A stretch of DNA of 64,000 nucleotides, taken from assembly GCA_037693485.1 (NCBI GenBank), contig CM075348.1, forward strand, positions 100,315,109-100,379,108. Direction: 5' to 3'. Source of the stretch: Kitagawia praeruptora (Eukaryota > Streptophyta > Magnoliopsida > Apiales > Apiaceae). The position numbers were made by a program, and so were the translations under genes. Shown piece after piece: positions 31,043-44,394 of this stretch. The notes below the pieces were generated by a model. It did no database searches. It was not told where the DNA came from and was given only the letters and a program-made list of their open reading frames with translations. Positions within the stretch are counted from its first letter, which is position 1; every line of letters starts with the position of its first letter.

Positions 31043-33323
31043 ATGGCATCAGAGCTACATGTTTAATGGATAATCTGGTTAATACATGATGTATACGATT
31101 TGTTTTATGGATTAAAAGTTCTGAATTTTTTCTCCCGAAGAACCCTAGCGAACTACATGGCTTTTATCGATCTGCATGCTTTATTTTCTCCTGTTTTGTT
31201 ACGTTAAGATGATCTGTTATGTGTTAATGGGATTAAAACGTAATACTAACATCTAAAATCAGTTGCAGTCGACTCAGATTATCAGACTGGTGGTTCATGC
31301 ATACGAATATAGACATACGTGTTTATATATATATATATATATTATCTTCTCGGAATTGTATGCTTCTGTTTTATTCGGTTTTGCTTGTTTATATGATCTG
31401 TTTCAACCTTCTGTGTTTTATTAAGAATGAAACGAGACCCAAATCATCTAGAAACCAGTTGATTCAGATGTGTAGTTCATGCATACCACATATATATACA
31501 TACGTGTTTATATATAAAAATGTCTACAAGGTTTTGTTTTTAAAACCTTAAAGAATCGATATATATATATATGCTGTGATGTTACTACGTGTAATCGTGT
31601 GTCTGTATAATCAGTCTGGATGCAAAATCGTGTTCTATATGAATCAATAGATCGAACTGAGTCTTCTGGAAAATCTGCAGAAAATATACATGTACAGGTG
31701 ATGCGCATACTGAAGATGCGTATCACCTAGGGTTTAGGTCATACACGCATACATGGAATGCGTGTCTGATAGAATTAACAGAAAAAGGTCATATGCGCAT
31801 ACTGTAAATGCGTATCTGCTATTTTTAATTTAAAAAAAATTATTTTTTTTTCAGCTAGGTTTTGCATGCTAAGATTAAATTACAAATATTAATGTTTAAC
31901 TTGGAGTATGCAAAATTTTATTAATTAGTAATTTTGATTACTAAGTTAATATTTAAATTATTTTTATTAATTACGATTTGATCATATTTAATTTATGTTG
32001 TATAAAATTGTGATTATACAATATGTGATGCTTTTAATTGCTATGTGAGCATGATGCATGGTTATGGCCCCAAGACCTAGTTTTCAATTTATTTTATTAA
32101 TTTTAATTTATGGTTTGTAATAATTAAATACGACTTGCATGTCGTTTTTCTTTTGTAATTATTTTATCTCGAATGCAACTCGAGTTCTTTTGTAATTTGT
32201 TTCAAGAGGAGCTTGGAGGCAATCAAGGCAGCTTTGGAAGCGAAGCAAGAGATTTTGTAATAATTAGTTATTACCACCATAGATTGACCTTGATTTTTCC
32301 ATTAGCTTAGAAAAATCACATAGGATTGGGCCATAACCATAGCATATTATTTTATGTGATGCACTTTACATATGATGTATGTGTAGAGTAGCAAATGTAT
32401 GCATATTTTTAATTAGATTAATGATGTATGCATGTATTAGATACGTCACCCATGTCATGCTTGCCATGCTAAACAAGATCAAATCTGTAACGATTCAAGA
32501 TTTTAAAATGAGCAAACGATCATGAGATTTCTGTGTTTATGAAACACGAAATTAAATACGAATTTTCAATTATTTCGATATGGGGAGATTTTGTCAAAAA
32601 CGGGTTTACCTGTAAGGAAGTTGGGTATTAAGTGAGGCCACTTGTGACTCCTCCAACAACCTGGAAATCAAACTAATGATGAATATTGATTTGAAGTATT
32701 TAATTCAAGGAAAAATTGGGAATCTCTTTATGATGGGATCATGGTCGTTTTAATTTTGAAACCCCTTAACAAAAATATTAAGTTTTAATCGGATGCTTTC
32801 CAATGAATGAACACTCATTGAATCCTAGATCGATAAGGGGAATGACTGCCAGTGGCAGGGGACTCCTGTCTATCGTGGTGAGATGTGACGAATATAAGCG
32901 GTTATATTCGACCGTTGAATCATTGGGTCTAACTTAACTGAGTCGTCATAATAAGGTGAAAATAAACGGTTATATTCAAATATTATGAACTTATAAGCAT
33001 AGAGTTTGGTTAAAAATCTATTAGATAGACAAGAACAATTGTTGTTCACCAAACTATCCAAGAATTATATATGATATAATTGACAACTGTTGTCTACCTA
33101 AATAAACATGTTTTAAGGACTACCAAAGGTTGACTGAGGATATGACGAAATATGGATCTTGGCTCACTAGAAAGATTTATTGGATATTCTTTCCGATTTA
33201 ATAGTAAGGGCTATTAATTTGATAAAAATAGTGGGAGATATATCATAATATGTCATAATCACTTGAACACAATTAATGTAACAATCTAACTTATTTTATG
33301 CATTTTATCATTGTAGAAAACAA
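31043..33323 (+). other. A3 leader with hairpin trio
   Basis: The primer site is at 31044-31055. The hairpin trio is at 31696-31815 with all three stems kept. Candidate donor GT is at 30933-30934 in LTR3 and acceptor AG at 33315-33316. Confidence 0.6.
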
Positions 33324-34613
33324 ATGGCACAAAACACAAACAACACTTTCTCTGTGCGATCAGTCCTTGAGAAGGACAAGCTGACAGGATCGAACTTCCT
33401 TGACTGGTCTAGAAATTTGAGAATTGTTCTCATGCAGGAAAAGAAATCTTATGTGATTGATATTCCTCCACCGGCAGCCCCTGCTGCCAATGCCACTCTT
33501 GCTCAACAAAATGATTATCAGAAGCATATTGATGATGCGACTAATGTGGCTTGTCTTATGCTTGCCACTATGGATGCTGAGCTTCAGAAGCAGCATTTTG
33601 ATATGAATGCTTATACTATGTTTGAACATCTTTCAACGATGTTTCAATTACAGGCTCGTGTGGAAAAGTTCAACACAAGCAAAGCACTCTTCTCGTGCAA
33701 GCAGGGCAATGGACCAGTCGGACCACATGTTCTAAAGATGATTGGGTATTGCGATTACCTTGCTCGTTTGGGTTTCCCGCTTCAGCGAGAGGCTCAAGTC
33801 GATATAATCTTGCAATCTTTGAACAGCGACTATGCTCAGTTCATAATGACTTTTAATATGACTGAGCAAGATAAAACTCCTATGGAATTGTTGGCCATGC
33901 TAAGGACCACTGAAGCAAATATGGTCAAGGCACCTGAGAAAGCTCCCATAATGATGGTGGGCAAGAAAGGTGATAAGGGAAAGGGGAAATGGAAGGGCAA
34001 GAAAAAGGTTGCATCAAAAGATCATGGTCCTTCTAAGCCCTCTTTAAAAAAGGCTAAAAAGCCGAAGGGAAATGTCGCAAAGGTTGATAAAGGTGATTGT
34101 CACTATTGCCACAAGCCTGGTCACTGGAAGAGAAACTGTCCAGCTTATTTGGAGGATCTGAAGAAAATGAAGGGTGTTCAGATTTCTGGATCAGGTATTT
34201 ATGTTATAGAAGTCAATCTGTCTATTTCTACATCTTGGGTATTGGATACTGGATGTGCTTCTCACATTTGTATAAATGTGCAGGAACTGCAGAGAAGTAG
34301 GACTTTGGCTAAGGGAGAAGTGGACCTACGAGTAGGCAATGGAGCAAGAGTTACTGCTTTAGCCGTAGGAACTTATTATTTATCTTTGCCCTCTGGGCTT
34401 GTTTTAGAACTTGAAGACTGTTTTTACGTGCCTGCGATTCGCAGAAACATTATTTTTGTTTCTTGTTTGGATAAGAAAGGTTTTTCGTTTACAATAAAGA
34501 ACAATAGTTGCTCTTTTGCTTTAAATGATTTAACCTATGGTGTTGCGCGTTTATTTAATGGTTTATATGTTCTTGATTTAGATAATCTTGTCTGTAACAT
34601 AGAAAACAAATGA
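33324..34613 (+). pseudogene. A3 gag and protease
   Basis: 429 residues with one zinc knuckle and WVLDTGCASHIC, as in the other copies. Unlike A2 it has no internal stop. It ends at the shared TGA (34611-34613). Confidence 0.9.
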
Positions 34614-34852
34614 CTTAAAGTTAATGACTCAAATCAAACATACCTCTGGCATTGTCGTCTAGGCCATATAAATGAGAAACGCATATCCAAATTACATAAG
34701 GATGGATACTTGGATAAGTTTGATTTTGAATCATACGAAAAATGCGAATCTTGTTTGCTTGGTAAGATGACTAAAGCCCCTTTTACTGGTAAGGGTCAAA
34801 GGGCCACTGAACTTTTGGAGCTAATACATAGTGATGTATGTGGCCCAATGCG
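34614..34852 (+). pseudogene. A3 integrase start, cut by element D
   Basis: The pre-integrase motifs and the first catalytic aspartate (HSDVCGPMRV) are present. Element D is inserted at 34853, after ATGCG. Confidence 0.92.
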
Positions 34853-37800
34853 TGTAAGAACCCAGATTTTCGGTAGAATTAAAACTTTTCTTATTAAGAA
34901 TAAGTATATACGTGAATAGTGTTTGTCATGCGTGAATAGTTATTTATGGATGAATAGTGATTTTGAGGACCAAGAAAATTTTCACGCCACCCTATGTACA
35001 AGACATGGTATGGATATTTCGAAGTCATATTAGTGATCCACGGAGCAAATAAGTGTATGTAAAGACGATCGGAATTCAGAAATTCCAATTTGTATTCTTG
35101 TGTAATATTTGACCGGGCAGTGAATTATATATTATTATATTCAAGAAATGAGATATTTAATTTGAGGAATAGAGGAGTTAATATTTTGGAATTTTATTAT
35201 AATTATTTGAGAATTTAGAACGAAAACCTCTGAGACAGTGAAATGGACGTTCTAGAAACCGCTGAGATATTAAAATGAGATTAAGCGATTAAGCGAACGG
35301 ATCATGGATTAAGGATTATACCATGGTGGAGTAATAAAATGCAACGTATGAGTTGTAACACATTAATTTTATTCAAGAAACGACAAAGAAATCAAAGCGG
35401 TGTAAACGAAAAACAAGTAAAGTGACTAAAGTACAAGAAACAAAAGCTAGGGACTTGGTTGCAAATGGAATGGATAAGGGAAATCCAAGGGAACCAATGA
35501 GAGGTTGACAACACCAAAGGAGAAGATGCATCCAAGTTAAAAAGCTATTATACATGTATTATTACACAAAACAAAACAAAACACCAAGAACACCCCATTC
35601 TGCCAACCAAGATAGCAGCTCAGTAAAACGGGCCTAGAGACTACATTACTCAATGCAATTTCGTGTTCTTTATATGGTTAGAAAGCTGTTAAGATGCTCT
35701 ACAACTTTCGTTTAGAAGTCTCGATCAGAAAAGCTCGGTAAGGGTCTCGTTTTCCATGATCTTTCAGTCGGGTTCTAATAACTCCGAATTACTAACTTTG
35801 TTTTCTTCATTTCTTTTGATCATCCAAGCTTACCCAAGGCTATACAAGGATTATACAAGGTTTAGAAAGCTATTACACACATCAAGAAGGTATAAAACTC
35901 TAACCACTCTTAGTCATGGATTGTTTATGATTTATAATGTTAGATCTACAAGTATTAGTGCATATCTTGGTAGTATGAGTTATAGATGGTGAGATCTTGA
36001 AGTTATGTGCTTGTCATGATGGTTTTAAAGCTTGTACTTAGAGTATATAACCCCATGTATGTGGTAGAGATAAGTCTTGGTGGTTTTGATGGTAGATATG
36101 AAGTATAAGTTGAGTTCTTGATGGTTTGAGTAAGGATGAGTGATGTGTAAAAATTCTGGGAGTATGTACTGTCTTGCAGTAGGTTTTTGAACCCCTTAAA
36201 CATGTCTCCCGAGGGTCTAATACCCATGGTTAGAAAGATATTTTCATGTAGTTTCAAGAAATATAAGGCTCATGTCTAGGTGATGTATAGATTTTGAGTT
36301 ATGACCAGAAGAGTGAGGAGTGGTTCTGAAATCCAGACTGCACTGTATGGTCTGTTTGTGAACTGTTTTTAGACCCTCCAACTCTCTGTAAACATTGTGA
36401 AAAATTGAGAATAGCTAGATCTCACAGTAAGGAAGGCTATCCAAAAAGAATTGGATTAAAATATGTATTTTTCAATTTTATAAAAATGTTAGAGAGAAGT
36501 GCGCGCGAGTGAAAAATCACGTATGAGGTTAGTTTAACGTAGTTTTAAGAGTACTCACTTGTGTTTCAAGTTTGAGGAATGGATTCGAGTTGAATGGGTA
36601 ACGAATGTGATAAAGTGATGACATGGTCATATAGGAGGGTTAGTGGTCACAAATTGGAGTCGTTAAGTTGGTCTTACATCCTTAAAAACCTTACGATTAA
36701 ATAGTGTTGTTAAGGTACTAACGTACGAATATTGATTATGTATAGATCTTCGTTCCACGTCGCGAGCTCGACCACCCCACCCTACCAAGGCAAGTTTTCC
36801 AACCCTAAGTATTTAATTTCAAAAGATTATATTCTTGATTTTACCTATGCAAGTTTACTTTTCAAAACTTATATATAAGGATTTTCACTATTGTGTTTAT
36901 AGCTTCCAGACGTATTATATGCTTATGCTTTACGAGATTATGTTGAAGTTTGAGATATATGCATATGTGTTTGTACACCCTTGAACTTAGAATGAAAGTG
37001 TTTTCTTCGGACAACGACTCTAGCAATAGAGGTCGTAGCGGTCCAAATATACTATTGACCGGGGAGCGGTATATTGTTGCATCGTGATTAAATTGCGAAA
37101 ACCCGAAGAGTCATTCGGGAAGTATCATATACCTAATTAATTATTATTTTTACGTTGTTAAAAATACTCAAAAATATCTATCTTGGATTAAAAGCTTATT
37201 TTAATTAAATAATTATTTTATTAATTGTTTATATTAAATCTCAAAATATTATTTATTAATTATCGTTCATTATTTTAAAGACAAAACTAATTCAAGATAC
37301 CTTTAGCGTTTTCAAACTCGAACTCTTTCGAACCCAAAACATTTTCGAAAACCCCCGGTCAGGTTTTGCTTCTTGTACATTTTTCAAGAACTATCGGTCG
37401 ATTGAGGTCGAACTTCAACTACTCGAATTTTCTATCAAAATGATTTTTGAAAAGAAAAGAAAAAGGGGACTCTGGCAGGTGTGGGAATCGTTGACGAACG
37501 ATTCCCGGGATGTGTAAGCGGCCGTGAGCCAGGAGGTCCATCAATTATTATTCCGGCCCAGGTGTTGCCGAAGGATGATTACGGATGTAGTTTTCATCGA
37601 GGGTGATTACGGATGTAGTTTTCACCCGAGGGTAGTTACGGATGTAGTTTCTATCATTCTACTAGTAGAGAAGACCCGCGGATTATTGGACTTGGATGTG
37701 GCGACTGATCATCGTCAATCCATGTCAGATTTCATGTTTTATTCAAGTCCCATCCTCCACTTTGGAAAAATACTCAAACACTGCTTCTTGGGCCTAAGTG

Positions 37801-38662
37801 CCAAGTTGCCGATAGTGTGGTTTTTGATAAAAAAAAATATTGACATCGTGTAGTATCTAGAACTGCAAGATTTTCTATAAAGATTGGCACGTGTTAGTGC
37901 ACTCTTGCAATTATTTCAAAGAATGAAAAGTTTTTGAATGAGGAACCTTCTAAGCTAATGGAAAGAAAGAGGTTTTGTAATAATGTATTCCCTGTACAGT
38001 ATGATAACCGTAGAGTGTTTTGCCGAAAATGATATGCTTATATATATGTATTTTCAAACTTGAGATATATTGAAATTGGAACCTTATAACGGATTCATAT
38101 GTTATTCTTAAAGCTCCTTAGTGAGTATAAATGTTTTATTCAAACTCGGACATATATATTGTCGAATTATGTTTTGAAATCTGAGATATATACCCATACA
38201 GTTGGGAACGTTTTCGAAATAAACCACATTATTATTTTTCAAAATGGTGAACTTGCTGAGCATTATGTAGCTCATTCTTGCTTTATAAAAACTTTTCAGA
38301 AAGAGAAGAATTTGGTCAGTTAACTCCGCACCAGCAGAAGAGGAGTAGAAGAGTTACCCCTGAGAGGATTTAGTTCCTGATAAATACTACATAGTAAGTC
38401 TGATAGGTTTTCAACTGTAATCGTAAGACTTGTCTTCAAGTGTAGTGGTATAAGTGGAAGTGCGTAAGATTCTGGATTGTACAGATGAATTGTGATATTT
38501 AGTGTTACTTTTGATTATCGTTTCTGAGGCTCTAACTTGTATGTGCGTAAGATTGAGGTCTGGATGGATGTATTGTTGAGTTGTAAAGTTAATACAGGTA
38601 CGATATGGTTGGATGGTGTTGTGATGACCTGAATCTCTGACCTCGGATTTGGGGGCGTCACA
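34853..38662 (+). mobile_element. Family D 5' LTR (3810 bp)
   Basis: It contains three ~28-base repeats starting GATTACGGATGTAG (37577-37655), the palindrome CTACTAGTAG (37659-37668), GCGACTGATCATCGTC (37701-37716) and the TGAGC/GCTCA hairpin (38257-38274). A ~160-base block at about 35586-35750 is absent from the 3' LTR. Confidence 0.92.
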
Positions 38663-38666
38663 GAAA

Positions 38667-38678
38667 TGGTATCAGAGA
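38667..38678 (+). other. Primer binding site of element D
   Basis: TGGTATCAGAGA, four bases after the LTR end, is an initiator-Met-type site with one change at its end. Confidence 0.75.
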
Positions 38679-41639
38679 GATAAGTTACATACTCAGAAAC
38701 GAGAGTGTTGAGAGTTAAGTCTAAGTAGGAGAATGACATCAGAGATCGTAGTAAACTTATTAATGGACTACCAGAAGAGGTACTGGTGAGTAGAATGGAC
38801 TGGAGTGTTTACAGGAGGTATTACGCTAGGGTCGATAGAATCCTTAGAGACCTTTGGAATGATGAATAGAGGTTTGAGAGTCGTACATGACCTATCATAG
38901 GTAATGATATAGGAAGCAGAACAAAATCTCAAGAGCAGCTGAGGTAGAGGCGATATTGCCAATATGATCGGATGACTAGGCTGGCATAAATTTTGTGGCC
39001 CATAGTCCTCCACAGTTTAGAAGGCGACATTTTAAGAATTAAGAAGTTTAGACATCCCTACATAAGTAAGGGTACTTAGTACTTGGAATAATGAAAGTCT
39101 TTTACTTTGGCTATAAGGCCCGATTTTCGATAAGTAACGGGTTTACCTGAAAGGTGGTTACTATGCCGTTGTGGATTTTATTACCCTTGATGGCGAATTT
39201 TACATGTGTTATACGAGAATGTTATCATAAGACGAGCGTGCTAGATAATTCCACGCATGATTCGGACTCTAGAGCATGGTAGTTTAACTTAGAGAACAAA
39301 CAAGTAGAATTAACAAAGGGACTCAAGTGAAGTTGAATATGGTTGCAACGAGTGATACAGTGATCTCAGAGTCTACCAAAAGAAAAGACCAGTGGGTCTA
39401 GAGTGGGATCCTTTGATAGAGATATTATCAGGGACTACGTATATATGTATTGTAGACCTTAATATTTTTGGTATATGTTCACATGCATACACCCGCCACT
39501 GAACCTATGGACTGCACTGAGATCCCTGAGAGATCTCTTTGATCTGTTCCCAGGGGGAACTGGCCACTTGTGATTCATGTCGAAAGGCATGAAGTAGGAC
39601 CCTATGGACTTAGCAGGTGTCCCCGGAATGATGTGAAGCTTGGTCTTCAAGATAAAGCACGGAAATGATAGATTTATTTGTGAAACCCTAACTGGATAAA
39701 TGACTTTAAGATGATGATTGGGAGACGCACTAGTTGGTGTCTTGTATTACGAAGAAGAAGAGATGGAGTTACCCTCATAATGATGATAATGAGATGCACG
39801 AATGATTAATAACTTATTTTGGTAACTACCGGCTGGTGCACTACTTCATTTTAAACTTTTCATTAACCATGTTACCTCGATTAGTTTATATCAGGTAATC
39901 CTTCTAGCTTTCTATTTCAAATTTGTGGAATAACAACCAGTGATATACTCTCCCTAAAGCAGGACTTATCCGAAGTAATTTTATTTGACCCATGAACATT
40001 CTATTCAAAAATTTATGATGACCTTGTTCGGCTCAGGCCTATTTACACTTTCTTTCAATTATCCAAGGAATGTTCCACGAATACTTCCTTAATTATTCGA
40101 CGAATATTGACGTTTGATTGCTTCTTTCATACTTGCACTCTTCAGTTGAGCTCATAAATATTTAACAAATTACTGAGGACATGGATGATCTAATGTCCAG
40201 ACATCCTTCATGAATTCTCTTCTTCTATGTAAGATGAGATTGTACATCGTATATTGAAATCATAGTAAGGATATCATTTTGATATTGGTATTCTGAATTT
40301 AATTCTACTGTGGGATCTGATAAAGCATGTGTACGGAGGCACCCTTGGGTGGACCGTTTCACTGGTAAGTAATATTTGATGAGAGGTTATCGATTGTTCC
40401 GATACCTAGAACATTCTCTTCAGATTTTATAGTTTTCTTTTTCAAACTTAATAACTTCTTATTTCCATTCGTTGTCCGAGTAGCCTAAAGTTTCTTCAGT
40501 GGCTACGATGTTGAAATTCCGTTCTAGCCAATTGAAACTGGCTAGTCGATATGTCAATATGAATGACTAGTTGATTGTTCTAACTAGTCAAAATTGTAAT
40601 GTTATGAAGAACACCTAGCTAATTGTCCTAGCTAGTGGTGATGTCTCAAACAGGTGAACTAGCAAATTTTGTCTCGCTAGTTGCTAGTGTTTCTTGAAAA
40701 GGACTAGTTATTGTTCCACTGGTCCAACTCCCAATTTAATTCATTTCGCAATGCATTTTGCATGTGGTAAAGTATGATGATGAAAGTTTTGACGAATAAC
40801 TTGATTGAGACCTAGTGAGGTCGCCCACTCGACTTGAACTCTTACCCATCTTCGTATCAGACTTTATATCACTTGAATATTTTATTCTTTCATTCATACA
40901 ATGAGAATTCATTTGAAACCATTGATTACTTGAATGATAAACTGCTTCATTTTTATTGTCATAGAGTAGAATTGCTTTCGATCGGTTGACCTTTATCGAT
41001 GGGACTTTTTAGATCCTCTATTTTTCAAGAGGAAAAGTATTCACCAGATGTAAGAATTGTATAAAGACCGTCTTTATGACTTTTTTAACCAACAATCATT
41101 GCCCTCGTGCAACATTCTCTATGATATCACATTACAGAATTATCAGGACATGAAGGAATAAGCCTTGTTGTATTCTTTCTGTCCATCCTTACATCTTCGA
41201 AAATTGAGACTCCTAGTATTTGGAACCATCAACATTCTTGGAACATCCAATGTGGAATTCTTATTGAAATTATCTATTGGACCTTGTTATTTTGAAACCA
41301 TTCCTTTCAAAAGTCATTACTCTAGGGTGAACGGGAGGTACAATTGTGAACCGTTGCACCAATATGAGATCAAAAACCAAATGTTGTAATTGTGTAGCCA
41401 GAGCGTTATGCCGAGTAATTATTTAAAGTAGGAATAACATGTCGGGGCATACCACAGGACCTTTAATATTAGTGTGAGGAAGGTTATAAGAAATGATGAG
41501 GTGGTTGGGAGTACGCTCCTACCAACCGTTGTCAGGATGTGATATTAATGAATTCTGGAGTTACCAAGCCTTTTCCTGATCCGAGAAATGCAAATCGATT
41601 GCGATGTAAGAGATATCCTTAGAGGAAACTAACATGGAA
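38679..41639. other. Element D internal stretch without coding sense
   Basis: This is where gag and the start of pol should lie. I found no zinc knuckle, protease or RT motif in any frame. The hairpin row at 40524-40725 is the only clear structure. Confidence 0.6.
40524..40725. repeat. Row of five hairpins with CTAG-centred stems
   Basis: The hairpins are 40524-40545 (stem CTAGCCA), 40564-40590 (stem TGACTAGTT, 9 pairs), 40615-40635 (CTAGCTA), 40657-40682 (AACTAGC) and 40701-40725 (GGACTAGT with one G-U pair). Four of the five loops contain ATTG or TTGT-type sequence (GATTGTTCT, ATTGTCC, TATTGTTCC and similar). Starts are 40-51 bases apart. Confidence 0.85.
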
Positions 41640-42540
41640 GTGAGATGGACAAGAAAGGAAGAAATATCGTGGCAAGAATGTGAAGCTTTACTTAGTTTAA
41701 AGGGATTGATGCATATAGAGAGACATAAAGTTTAAAAGGCCCATAATAGCAAATGGATGCATGTATATATGCCAATGATCCTTCGAGATTACCACCTAAT
41801 CAACTTTATTGGGAATCGCAGCAGCATAAAGGCCTCAGGCTGATTGGCGTCAGTTGTGAAAGAGGACGAGTGTATGACATCTTACGTATACCATCGAGAA
41901 CTGAAACCCTTATCGAAAATGGAGGAATTATTGACTAGTTAAAGTGCGTAGTTGTTTTTTTCAAAGATAAGGTTAAAGAGAAGGTTTCACCAACTCCAGA
42001 TCGACCTCTGTACTGCACCAAAGTCGGCATTTCACATTAATGTAAACATTATAAATTCTGGTAGTATCATGTGGATTGACTAGTGAGTCAGAAGCCCTTG
42101 TGGGTTAATAAATAAAGTTTTAAGAATGATATGAGAGATTAGTAACAACCTCGTTGTTAGCTATACATTATAATGAGAAGAGGACTTTGAGAGTCACGAT
42201 GATGCGTCTTTCAAGAGTTTAAGAGGTGTGCTGATGCAGTAGAAAGGGGATGATAGCCTATACTTCTAAACAACATAAAGGTTACGGGATGGGATATACT
42301 AACCGTGAGTCTGGGATTAGTCATGATGGCGTTCACGCATAAAACTGAGACGTTAACTTTATGAGAAAAGTGTGAAAGTTTTCCACAAGTGCCATAAGTA
42401 TATCTTCATATTAGAACTAAACATAAGAAAGAGAAGGTGACGAAAGGGAGCAGGAGTATAATAGAGAAATTTGTTATTTCCCAGGAAAGGCCAGTGTGGT
42501 GGCCGATACCTATAGAGAAGATTATTCAAAATTAGAATTC
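41640..42540 (+). pseudogene. Element D RT/RNase H vestiges
   Basis: 41640-41702 reads VRWTRKEEISWQECEA, like the gypsy motif at the RT to RNase H boundary. From 42244, KGMIAYTSKQHKGYGMGYTN resembles the start of RNase H. 42481-42510 reads PGKASVVADT, the conserved end of RNase H before integrase. Stops and shifts lie between them. Confidence 0.75.
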
Positions 42541-43042
42541 AGTCAGTATTGACCAAGAAAATAGAGTATATACAATAAAGAATAATGTTAGAGGAAAATG
42601 ACTAAATTATGGGGAAGGACAAAGATGTACAAAGAATTAAGAGAATGTTTGGCAAACGGATATGAAGAATTGTATTGGCAAGCTATTAAGTACAAACGCA
42701 ACATGTCAAAAACAAAATGATAAAGATCTAGTGGATCAATTCCGCCCGTAGAAAATCTTGAACGTGGACAGAATTATAATGAATTTCATGAGTAGGTCGC
42801 CGAAGACCGAGCCAAGAGATGGCCCTAGTTGATTTATAATTGCTGGACCAAGTGATTTACCTACGAGAGACTTTCCATTTAGAAGATTATCGATTTATAT
42901 ACGGAAGAGATGGTGGTGCAATATAAAACTTCTGCAGTGATTACGTCAGATAGAGACTTAAGGTTAGACTTCGAATATTGAAGGTGCTTTCAAGTATAAT
43001 TAATAAAGAGATTGAGCGTATGTACTAATTTGATCTGTGGCT

Positions 43043-43120
43043 GACGGACAGGGAAGAAGAATTGTCCAGACGATCGAATTTATAATTAGTGTCGTGCCTT
43101 AGATTTCACGGGGCAGTCGA
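43043..43120 (+). pseudogene. Element D integrase vestige
   Basis: DGQGRRIVQTIEF matches the gypsy integrase stretch that follows the catalytic aspartate and includes the glutamate position, here changed to arginine. It is broken by stops on both sides. Confidence 0.65.
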
Positions 43121-43686
43121 GAATAAAAACTTATCCATGAAACGAATGTTGTTATCACGATCGGCACCATGCGGACGTAAGGACGTCTCTTGTAAAGTGT
43201 ACTACGAAAGAAGAAGTTTCGCTTTTCTTGCGTTACGAAGAAGTCAATGAACGAGGGATATAGTAGCTGAACTGGTTCGACGTATACTGAAGACTATACA
43301 GTATCCATAGCAAGTGGTAACGGCTGACGGGAGGCAACACATACGTGCTAATCAAGCCAAGTAATATGAGGAATACCGTGCGTATTGACGTTGTCTCAGA
43401 TTATAAAGCACGACCACAAAGTATTCATGGGCCAACGATACAAGGACTCAACGCAGATACTATGAACAAGGTAGAAGAGGAACGTATAAGTAGTGGGATA
43501 GAAATTTTCATTCATGGAACAACCGATAAGGAATACAGGTCGAGGAGAGCATGCATTGAGGAACAACATTAAAGCGTTGGTGAGACCAATGTGAGGGAAC
43601 AAAAGGGTTGAAGTGTCAACCTGAGAGTTGGAAAGGGTAAATTTGGAATTGTATCCACAACTATTTTCCTTAGGTTCTTAAGATAG

Positions 43687-43900
43687 AATCCTTTTAAGGA
43701 GAGGAGGCTGCAATAACCCTAATTTTCGTGAATATTCGAAACCTGGATGAATAGTAATTTTATGGGTGGATCAGAAATTTTTGCAATCACGATATGTACG
43801 AATTATTAAATGAAGATTTCGAATTGATATTACGTTTCTACGATGCAGACGAGTGTATGTAAAAGTCATTATTTTTTTTTTTTTTACGAAACCCATTATT
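43687..43900 (+). mobile_element. Internal purine tract and LTR-start fragment inside element D
   Basis: GAATCCTTTTAAGGAGAGG followed by CAATAACCCTAATTTTCG resembles the purine tract and LTR start of the C/D families. It is followed by a diverged LTR-like stretch with GATGAATAGT. It sits before, not after, the integrase C-terminus, so it is out of place. Confidence 0.55.
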
Positions 43901-43934
43901 TCGAATGGTCAAATTTTATGAGATATCAAAGGAG

Positions 43935-44316
43935 TATGAGGTGGGAGACTTCGTGATGCTAAATGTATCCCCCTGGAAAGGATTGATGCGGTTGTTAAGA
44001 AAGGAAAGCTACGTCTGAGGTTTATTGGACCTTTTGAGATTTTGAGGCGTATTGGGAAGTTAGCCTACGAGTTAGCCTTGCCCCAAGCATGCAGCAAATT
44101 CATAATGTGTTTCATGTGTCTATGTTACGACCCTACCACACCGACTATCGGCATGTGATAGAATATGACCAAGTGGACCTACAACCAGACTTGACCTATG
44201 TGGAGCAACCCGTGGAAATCATGGATAGAAAAGAACAAGTGCTAAGGAACAAGGTTTTCAAACTAATAAGGAATTGTGAGAAAATCAAGATGTGGAAGAA
44301 TCCACCTGGAAGTTGA
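43935..44316 (+). pseudogene. Element D integrase C-terminus and chromodomain-like tail
   Basis: The frames read YEVGDFVMLNVSPWKGLMR, then (shifted) GKLRLRFIGPFEILRRIGK, then from 44089 QIHNVFHVSMLRPYHTDYRH, LTYVEQPVEIMDRKEQVLRN and more. This order is typical of the integrase C-terminal domain of Tekay/Del chromoviruses, whose chromodomain steers integration to heterochromatin. At least two frameshifts interrupt it. It is the best-preserved protein segment of D. Confidence 0.85.
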
Positions 44317-44381
44317 AAGAGTGAAACAAAGAAGGAGTAACCCCAGTGATTCCTAAACTGATTCCGGGACGGAATCCTTTT

Positions 44382-44394
44382 AAGGAGGGGAGAC
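44382..44394 (+). other. Polypurine tract of element D
   Basis: AAGGAGGGGAGAC directly precedes the 3' LTR start TGTAAGAACC. Confidence 0.85.

Noticed and set aside
37524..37853. 109-codon ORF in the D LTR, repeated at 46929-47264
   Set aside because: The frame is kept open by the 28-base tandem repeats, the amino acid sequence is low-complexity, and it is present only as LTR duplicates.
40524..40725. CRISPR-like array
   Set aside because: Units are hairpins of varying sequence with short unequal spacers in plant retrotransposon DNA; there is no identical direct repeat and no cas gene.
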